DNA from: Catalimonadaceae bacterium JC749
Lineage (GTDB): Bacteria; Bacteroidota; Bacteroidia; Cytophagales; Cyclobacteriaceae
Length of the DNA: 64,000 nucleotides
Direction: 5' to 3'
Assembly: GCA_021730635.1 (NCBI GenBank)
Contig: JAJNNC010000005.1
Coordinates: 434,001-498,000, forward strand
Shown here: positions 54,948 to 61,662 of the stretch, piece after piece
Numbering within the stretch: position 1 is the first letter of the stretch
How the letters are laid out: each line of letters begins with the position of its first letter
Translations under genes and position numbers: made by a program
The notes under the pieces: model-generated
What the model saw: only the letters and a program-made list of their open reading frames with translations
Databases searched by the model: none
Told to the model about the DNA's origin: nothing

Positions 54948-57176
54948 TTACCTCCTTTTTTGTAAATTTTCCACCAGCTCTTTCAGCTCATTGGTCTGCT
55001 GTTCTAAGGTGCTCAGGATCGGTTGGATCGCACTTTTCATCTCTTCGCTGAGTTTTTCATAGTTGTAACCCAGCCCCCCTTTTTTATCCGGACTGAAATC
55101 GTAGTCGTTATAAACATTTTTGATGAACTCAACCTGTTGGTGGATATTGGCGACCAGCATCGTCATTCTATCATATGCTGAAGACAAGGCTGTATTTTGA
55201 ATCGTGTCAGAGAGAAAGGTCCGGTAGGTATTATTTTGGCTCCAGAAGTCTTCGTAAGCTTGATCGTACCGCATCAAAGCACTGTTGATAGACTGCACTG
55301 TTTCCAGGGTGTAGTCTGTGGTATTGACTAAAATGTTGCAGGCAGTGGTGAGGTTGAGGCTGGCCTGCAGGAAGTTTTGGGTATTTTGAAAGAGTTCTGA
55401 AAGGAAAACCTCATTGGTTTTGACTTGGATTTCCACATTTTGCCTGGCGATAGCGGCTACCTGTGTGTCAATCTTTGCCTGCAGGCTGTCAATTTTATTC
55501 ACCAGCTTACCGATCTCTTCATAGGTGCTCAACAGTTGCTGTTTGGTCATCAGCAATTGCTGTCCTGCACTGTCTATATTGGATTCTATGGTAGCTAACT
55601 CGTAGTTTTTCTGCTGGAGCATACTATTCTGCTCTACTAACTTTTGATTGAGATCTAACTGATAGGCAAGGAATACGCCTAAAAGGAGCAGTATACTAAA
55701 TACGATAGAGGAATACAGGATAATATTTTTATTACGTGCCTTCTTTTTCTTTTTCAGCCAGTGTTGTTGGCTTTGATCGATAAACGCCATCACCTCCTCA
55801 AAATCTCCGCCATACCGTTGTGCCCATGCCGGGGTAGGGCTTTCTTTCTGCTGCCAGTCTACGGCTTTTTCCAGGTTCAATCCTTGCAACAGTTCACCCT
55901 CTCCTGCTCGGAATTCACGGTTGGTATCGGATAGTCTCCGGAAAGTGGTAGCCAGCTCGGTTTCTTCTTCAATCCAATTTCTCAACCGTTTCCACTGCCG
56001 CATCAGGCTTTCATGAGAAAGGTCTACCACCGTTTCCTGTGTTAAGGGAATGGGAAGTGGAGGCATCAGAAAACTACGGTCGGGTTGCCGGAAAGCCTCT
56101 ACAATGTCTATGACCTGTGCGGGCAATACACCGGCTACCTGGGCTATTTCTCCGACAGACACTGGCCGGCGGACAGCCTGTTGGGTATGACTTCTTTCTG
56201 TGAGTCGGCGAAACATCGTTTCAGCCAGGCGTTGCTGTGAGTTTCTCAAAGTGGCATATACCTCGTCGGCATGCCGCGAGAGGGCTTCCTGTAAGGTGCC
56301 CACTGCCTGATAATCCTCTACAGTGATGAGGGCAGGTTGTCTTTGCTGTTGTCCATGAAGATTCCACATCCGCATTAATACATGCTGAAGCAGGGGAAGT
56401 TGGTCGAAATCGGTCTGAATATCATTCAACAACCGATTGACCAGGGCGGGGTCTATTTTTACACCGAACAGCCGGGCTGGTTTTTCAATGATCGCTTTGT
56501 ACTGATCCCTGGATAAGCGGGGTGTCAGAAACTGACTGTCACTGATGGCTTCCGGTAAGCCATAAAAGAGCGTACAGTTACCCAGAAAATCAGACCGCAT
56601 GGTGATGATCACATATACCGGGAGAAATGTCTGCTGGATGGTGGTCATCAACAGCTTGATAAAGGCTTCGGCTTCATCCACATGGGGCTCCTGCCGGAAA
56701 CGAAAGATTTCTTCAAACTGATCTACCAGAATGAGAAGATTGGCTTGCCCCAGATTGTCCAGCTCACTGACCGCCTCTACCAGGCCCAGAGGCCCTCTTT
56801 TCAACATGGCAGAAAGATAATCACTATAGTTGGGAAAATGTTGGAGCTGTTGCTGAAACAGGGGAGAGGACATCAGGGCTTCTACCAGGCGTTGATAGGG
56901 AGAGGCACCCGGACGCATTTCGGCCACATGCCATTGGGTACCTATTTCTGGTAGAAATCCGGCTTTGAGGGCAGGGATGAGGCCGGCCCGTACCAAAGAG
57001 GATTTGCCACAGCCCGAACTGCCTAACACGGCAATAAATTTGTTGTTTTGTAACTTGAGTAGGAGCTGGTCTACATGTTCTTCCCGACCAAAAAAAATAT
57101 CGGCTTCATGTTGGCTGTAGGGTCTGAGACCGGGGTAGGGCGTTTGGGTCATAAGATTTTCTAACAGAGCTTCCAT
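54948..57176 (-). CDS. nSTAND1-type NTPase with membrane helix and coiled coil
   Basis: I chose ATG 57176 (742 aa); a GTG at 57185 adds three residues. The N-terminus PYPGLRPYSQHEADIFFGRE is the signature of the nSTAND1 family. Walker A is GSSGCGKS (52-59) and Walker B is LLILVDQFEE (147-156). A winged-helix-like part follows (LSHESLMRQWKRLRNWIEEE). A membrane helix lies near 485-508 (IILYSSIVFSILLLLGVFLA), followed by a long coiled coil (QKLVEQNSMLQQKNYELATI and on). STAND NTPases act as signal switches and oligomerise on activation. Here the usual WD or TPR sensor repeats are absent and replaced by a membrane-distal coiled-coil domain. It sits 15 bp after the TIR gene. Confidence 0.86.
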   Translation of the reverse strand: MEALLENLMTQTPYPGLRPYSQHEADIFFGREEHVDQLLLKLQNNKFIAVLGSSGCGKSSLVRAGLIPALKAGFLPEIGTQWHVAEMRPGASPYQRLVEALMSSPLFQQQLQHFPNYSDYLSAMLKRGPLGLVEAVSELDNLGQANLLILVDQFEEIFRFRQEPHVDEAEAFIKLLMTTIQQTFLPVYVIITMRSDFLGNCTLFYGLPEAISDSQFLTPRLSRDQYKAIIEKPARLFGVKIDPALVNRLLNDIQTDFDQLPLLQHVLMRMWNLHGQQQRQPALITVEDYQAVGTLQEALSRHADEVYATLRNSQQRLAETMFRRLTERSHTQQAVRRPVSVGEIAQVAGVLPAQVIDIVEAFRQPDRSFLMPPLPIPLTQETVVDLSHESLMRQWKRLRNWIEEETELATTFRRLSDTNREFRAGEGELLQGLNLEKAVDWQQKESPTPAWAQRYGGDFEEVMAFIDQSQQHWLKKKKKARNKNIILYSSIVFSILLLLGVFLAYQLDLNQKLVEQNSMLQQKNYELATIESNIDSAGQQLLMTKQQLLSTYEEIGKLVNKIDSLQAKIDTQVAAIARQNVEIQVKTNEVFLSELFQNTQNFLQASLNLTTACNILVNTTDYTLETVQSINSALMRYDQAYEDFWSQNNTYRTFLSDTIQNTALSSAYDRMTMLVANIHQQVEFIKNVYNDYDFSPDKKGGLGYNYEKLSEEMKSAIQPILSTLEQQTNELKELVENLQKRR

Positions 57177-57191
57177 ACAGCACACATAGAT

Positions 57192-58595
57192 TTAACTGAG
57201 GTTGAGCAGAAACTTTTCCAGGGATTCCTGATTATCACGGCATTTCAGATAATACATGTTCGGGAAATTAAAAGCAATATCTTCTTTCTCGGGGGGTGGT
57301 CCGTCATAGACAGCGACTGCCCGGATAGGCTCTTCTCTTTGTGCCATGATCTTTCGGCATTGCAATATCTGGTTGAGCACCGAACTCTGGTCTGAATGAC
57401 AATACACGAAAAAAGCACCGTCGCAGTTTAAAAGGTTTACTTCCAGGTATTTACGAACCTGTACCGGGTCGTTGCTGAGGCGGGGCAGTGCATAGCCGAT
57501 GTGGTGTTGGTCCAGGACAGTGCAGATAGAATTTTTGGCAAAGTTGTAATCGGCCGGGTCCACACTGATATAAAAAAAATGCTGGGAAGGCGCAGAGAGA
57601 GTTTCCTTTACGGCTACGCTTTTCAGAACCGCGTTTTTAAAATCTTCCAGGCTGTCTTGTTGCAAAGTAACTGTTTGGAATAGTTCCCGGTGGGCAGCGT
57701 TTTCAATTTTCTCAATGGGCGTATTAGGTGCACACCATTGTAAGATCTTCTTATTGGCCGCCAGGGCACAGTCAAATTGGAGTCGGGGAAAGCTCAGCGA
57801 AGTGTCCGGAATCACTTTTCCCACCACCTCACTGAGCAGTTGGATAAAAATCCTGCTTCTGGACAAATCCGCTGCAATATGCTGACGCAGGGTTGTCAGG
57901 TTATCGCGGGGATACCATTTTTCGGGAAGCACCTTGTAGTGGGCCTGGGTGAGAAATCTTTTGAGCTCATCTCTTTTAGGTTCCAGATCATCGGTGACTT
58001 CCGCCAGAAAGACGGTGTCTACCCATTCGGTGGTGTCTTCCTGTCCTTTTATTTTCTTCAGCTCATCGGCTATTTCCTGGGCCAGTTCGTTCAAGCGCTT
58101 ATAATAATCTTCGTCTGGTTTGGGAAACCCTAACGTCAGCGGGGTTTGGGTGTCGGGGTCCTGTACCCAAAAACGGTAGCCGATCAGCTCGTGGAATTCA
58201 GCAGGGTAGGCCGTATCTGTATGATCTACCTGATCAATTTCTATGATAAAGATTCTGTTTTGATGGCTCCTGTTTTTGATAATCCTTATGAATTCTTCTC
58301 TTTCTTTCCTGCACCAGCTCGATTGCAGGTAACCGTTAGACATGATGACCAGAAGGGTGCCTGTTTTCTGTATAGCGTCCAGGATGGCCTGTGTCAGCGG
58401 TTCATGGCCGGCGAGACGCTCATCTTTCCAGATAAAACCCGGTTTACCCAATTTCCTGGAAAGAATTTTTGATAATTCTTCTGTAAAGGTGGCCACCCAT
58501 CCTTTTTTCTCCGTTCCGATAGGAGCATTGTCCAGGTGGGCATAACTAACGAACAGGTCATGCGCATATCCGTTTTCTTGCAAAAAAGCCTGCAT
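57192..58595 (-). CDS. Triple TIR-like domain protein
   Basis: I chose ATG 58595 (467 aa); an in-frame TTG at 58706 is less convincing. Domain 1 (about 10-180) is a TIR: HDLFVSYAHLD, GFIWKDERLAG, LLVIMSNGYLQSSWCRKERE. WCRKE, with Glu98, matches the catalytic glutamate of NAD-cleaving TIRs. Domains 2 (about 193-330; TVFLAEVTDDLEPKRDELKR, RSRIFIQLLSEVVG) and 3 (about 339-467; FYISVDPADY, NLLNCDGAFFVYCHSD) are TIR-like folds lacking that glutamate. Domains 2 and 3 may serve for assembly. It heads the minus-strand block and is followed by the nSTAND1 gene 15 bp on, so the pair probably forms a TIR-STAND signalling unit. Confidence 0.83.
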   Translation of the reverse strand: MQAFLQENGYAHDLFVSYAHLDNAPIGTEKKGWVATFTEELSKILSRKLGKPGFIWKDERLAGHEPLTQAILDAIQKTGTLLVIMSNGYLQSSWCRKEREEFIRIIKNRSHQNRIFIIEIDQVDHTDTAYPAEFHELIGYRFWVQDPDTQTPLTLGFPKPDEDYYKRLNELAQEIADELKKIKGQEDTTEWVDTVFLAEVTDDLEPKRDELKRFLTQAHYKVLPEKWYPRDNLTTLRQHIAADLSRSRIFIQLLSEVVGKVIPDTSLSFPRLQFDCALAANKKILQWCAPNTPIEKIENAAHRELFQTVTLQQDSLEDFKNAVLKSVAVKETLSAPSQHFFYISVDPADYNFAKNSICTVLDQHHIGYALPRLSNDPVQVRKYLEVNLLNCDGAFFVYCHSDQSSVLNQILQCRKIMAQREEPIRAVAVYDGPPPEKEDIAFNFPNMYYLKCRDNQESLEKFLLNLS

Positions 58596-59310
58596 TTTTT
58601 TACGGTTATATAGTGGTATAGCCTTATCCAGAGGAATAGGTTCACAAGTAAATTTATTTAAATATGTGTATAATGCAAATCTTTGGAAGTTGTTTTTATC
58701 CCACAAAACAGCGCCCAGAGGCTATCGGACGGAAGAACAATTGTTTCTGTTTTTCTCAAGGGCCCGAACAGGCAGGTAACGCCATTTTGTCGATTAAAAG
58801 AATGGGTAGACTTTCTATAGTCAGGTTGTCCAAAGAGTTTTCCGATAGACTGACCTCCAAAGCTGGCCAGCTTGTAGGTGAAAATGTTTGCTGGAGTATC
58901 CTTGAATTTGAAAAAAAATATTGAAAAGAATACAACTTTAAGATAATATCAGGCGCTAAGCCCCTGCTTTTATGAAATATTTCAGGTAAATTCTTGAAAT
59001 TCGTCGTATAATGATTAAATTTAATGCATTATCAATTGTTCTTAGACGGCCTGCAAAAGCAGTAAATTCAGTACTGCCATTGAGTTTCTTTCGTTGTATA
59101 TTTTTCATATAGCTTCTTCAAGTTTATATGGCTGGATAGCTGTTGTCGACGAAATGTCATTTTGTTGAAAATAGTCATGTTAGCCCAGGAAGTTGTTGTG
59201 AAAAAGTTAAAAAATAATATACCAGGGTTACGTAATTCTGTATAGAATGTACTAATGGTGAACCGGCCCACGGTTGGGTTTACCGGTACACCACTTAACC
59301 TTTAAATATT
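58596..59310. other. Divergent intergenic region between the TIR block and the protease operon
   Basis: About 700 bp. It should hold promoters for both the minus-strand TIR block and the plus-strand operon starting at 59311. Short frames (e.g. 58664-58924 plus, 59068-59271 minus) are not protein-like. No repeat or RNA was recognised. Confidence 0.4.
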
Positions 59311-59676
59311 ATGCTGACCGAAGAACAAATTTCCAGACTGGCTCAGAAACTGAACGACAGGATCAATCTGCCCATCGTAGGAGAAGGACTAGAATTGATG
59401 CTCTTCAAGAAGATCGTCAGGCAAATGGACAAAAAAATTCATGACATTTTGCCGGATGAGCTGTATCAACTGATCAACCTGCTGGGGCAGGGTTTTGCTG
59501 AAGAAGAAGACCTGGAAGAGACCAAAGCGAGGCTCGTGCACGCTCTCAACAATCTGTTCGATATTCCTTTTATCAAGGAAGAAAGAGAGCAGGAGATTAT
59601 TGTGTTTTTTATCAACATTATTGTAGAAGCGCTACGGAGAAATAAAACCATGGATGAAGTGTTGGAACACACGTAG
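59311..59676 (+). CDS. Small all-helical hypothetical protein
   Basis: This 121-aa soluble protein is predicted almost fully helical (LTEEQISRLAQKLNDRINLP, GQGFAEEEDLEETKARLVHA, IIVFFINIIVEALRRNKTMD). It opens with an interaction-like pattern and is acidic at the centre. I do not recognise the family. It is the first gene of a plus-strand set followed by a 99-aa protein, a trypsin-like protease and a large DUF6603-like protein. It could be a regulator or adaptor for them. This is position-based inference. Confidence 0.68.
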   Translation: MLTEEQISRLAQKLNDRINLPIVGEGLELMLFKKIVRQMDKKIHDILPDELYQLINLLGQGFAEEEDLEETKARLVHALNNLFDIPFIKEEREQEIIVFFINIIVEALRRNKTMDEVLEHT

Positions 59677-59830
59677 TACCCTGCGGTATGATTGTCTGCA
59701 AAGACAACACACAAGTGTCCGGAAACAATGTTCATCGCCGGGCTCCTACAGGTTTTTTTTACACTGGCTGGTGATCGGACAATGTTTCCTTACTATGTTT
59801 TTTCAATGTAACCGAAGCAATACCCACACT

Positions 59831-60130
59831 ATGGCAAATGATTTTTGTACTTGTTTAAAAGAGGAAGACTGGCCCTGTATCAAAAAAGAAGTCAACGGTT
59901 TTCTGAATAGCCTCAATACACGGGAGGACGAACAAAATAACTTCGAGAAAATCAAAACATGGCTGGCTTCCTTCCCCTGTGTCTCTGAAGTAGCAGCAGC
60001 CCCCGGAGAAATAAGGACAGACCCTCCCATCAAGGAATTCATCGTGAAAATCAATACAGCGGAAGGGGAGGCTACCAAAACCATCCCTATCCGATTCTCC
60101 TCCAAGAAATATGAAATCAATATTGATTAG
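59831..60130 (+). CDS. Small hypothetical protein of the protease operon
   Basis: The ATG at 59831 gives 99 aa. The frame extends upstream to 59654, but that part is Cys/aromatic-rich and not coding-like. The product begins MANDFCTCLKEEDWPCIKKE and ends in a beta-rich stretch (PIKEFIVKINTAEGEATKTI). It has three cysteines near the N-terminus and could bind a metal. The family is unknown. It lies 17 bp before the trypsin-like gene, so the two are likely co-expressed and the small protein may be an inhibitor or chaperone. Confidence 0.62.
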   Translation: MANDFCTCLKEEDWPCIKKEVNGFLNSLNTREDEQNNFEKIKTWLASFPCVSEVAAAPGEIRTDPPIKEFIVKINTAEGEATKTIPIRFSSKKYEINID

Positions 60131-60147
60131 TATAAATATCTACTCCT

Positions 60148-61662
60148 ATGAGTAAAAGTTATGATGAATTTAAGAATGATCAGGATCAGTTATTAAGTGA
60201 ATACGAAACTGTCAAACAGGAAATCCTGCAAATTCCAAACGTATTGGCTGTAGGCATAGGCTTGAAAGAAACACAAGGCGACATCACAGAGGAAGTGACT
60301 TACCGGGTATTTGTGGCTGAGAAAAAGCCATTAAATGATCTGAGACCCGAACAAATCATTCCCTCACAGATTCATGGATTCAGAACCGATGTACTCACCG
60401 TATACAGACCCCAGGAAAGAGCTTTTGTAGAAAAACGGGATAAGAGCAATTACCGGCCTATCAAAGGGGGCATCGCACTGGCTAACGAAAAATCCTCACC
60501 CGCCTATGGTACCCTTGGATGGTTTGCTAAACTAGCCGATAATACCCAGGTTATTCTGACCAATAAACACGTCTTATACGATTCCTCTCAGGCTACTAAC
60601 AATACCAAAGTAAAAACAGCCCAGCCTATCTATGAAAAATCCTGCTGCTGTGAATGTGGTGTAGTTGGAGAAACAATCATAGGCATCAAAAACAATACGG
60701 TAGATTGTGCCATCGCCAAAATTAATGCGGATATCAACCGGCAGCTGCTCATCAGCAACAATTCGAGCGCGGAAACTCTGCAGGTAGCGGCCACAACCAC
60801 CGCCGCCGTAGTAGGCACCCGGGTAAGGAAAATTGGAGCCCGGTCAGGTTTTACCAAAGGGACGGTCGTGCATATCGGTGATGCCGCCGCTGCCCCTACC
60901 GATCCTGGAGGAACCGCCCTGGTGGTCATGCCTAATCAGGTGTTGATCGTGCCCACCAACGACGAAACCTATGAAATAGAAAATGGTAAAAAGGCGTTCT
61001 CCAACAGCGGAGATTCAGGCTCTGTCATTCTGAACGACAGCAACCAGATCGTCGCTTTGTTGTGGGGAGGAGATAAATCGACCAACAGTTATGATGTAAC
61101 CTGGGCTAATAATATCAACAATGTGTTGACGGCCCTGTCAGGCGCTGGATTTGCCATTACCCTGGAATCTTCCCCCGCTTCCGTCGTAGAGAGAAGCAGC
61201 AGTATCGTTGTGCCGGTTAGCAAACCGGAAAAAAAACCATCGCCGGTCACGGTACAGGAGCTGCTTTCCCTCAATCCGGAGCTCTTGCAGGATACACCTA
61301 CCCATCATATGCTTCGGCTGTTTTACCATCACCGGAATGAAGTGGTCTCTTTGATCAACCATCGCCGGCCTGTCAAACTGGTCTGGCATAGAAACCAGGG
61401 GCCTGCTTTTGCGGCACACTTTCTCAATAGTGCCAAAGATCCTCTGTATCAGTTTCCGCAGGAAGTGAAGGGCGTTGCCTTTCAGACCCTGCTCACCCAG
61501 ATGGCAGCCATCCTGACACAAGAGGGTAGCGAAACCCTTCGATCCGACATAGCCACACATAGCGACACGCTCATTAGACTGTCAAAAGACTGTGATAACG
61601 TTCATCGTTTACTGGAAAAAATGCTCGAATCAGAAAACACAGCCTACTCCCAGGTAGTATGA
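60148..61662 (+). CDS. Trypsin-like (chymotrypsin-fold) serine protease, cytoplasmic
   Basis: This 504-aa protein has no signal peptide. Residues about 1-95 form a small domain (IPNVLAVGIGLKETQGDI, TYRVFVAEKKP) seen before such peptidases. The peptidase (about 105-340) has His141 in ILTNKHVL, Asp186 in NNTVDCAIAK and Ser290 in NSGDSGSVI, a complete triad. Between His and Asp is a CCCxC cluster (Cys166-168 and 170), a possible metal or redox switch. The C-terminal ~150 residues are helical (LRLFYHHRNEVVSLINHRRP). Its stop overlaps the start of the next large gene (ATGA), implying coupled translation. Intracellular trypsin-like proteases occur in conflict systems. Confidence 0.82.
   Translation: MSKSYDEFKNDQDQLLSEYETVKQEILQIPNVLAVGIGLKETQGDITEEVTYRVFVAEKKPLNDLRPEQIIPSQIHGFRTDVLTVYRPQERAFVEKRDKSNYRPIKGGIALANEKSSPAYGTLGWFAKLADNTQVILTNKHVLYDSSQATNNTKVKTAQPIYEKSCCCECGVVGETIIGIKNNTVDCAIAKINADINRQLLISNNSSAETLQVAATTTAAVVGTRVRKIGARSGFTKGTVVHIGDAAAAPTDPGGTALVVMPNQVLIVPTNDETYEIENGKKAFSNSGDSGSVILNDSNQIVALLWGGDKSTNSYDVTWANNINNVLTALSGAGFAITLESSPASVVERSSSIVVPVSKPEKKPSPVTVQELLSLNPELLQDTPTHHMLRLFYHHRNEVVSLINHRRPVKLVWHRNQGPAFAAHFLNSAKDPLYQFPQEVKGVAFQTLLTQMAAILTQEGSETLRSDIATHSDTLIRLSKDCDNVHRLLEKMLESENTAYSQVV

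Noticed and set aside
58664-58924. 86-codon plus-strand frame
   Set aside because: It overlaps the 5' region of the TIR gene, has no domain and no protein-like pattern; treated as intergenic.
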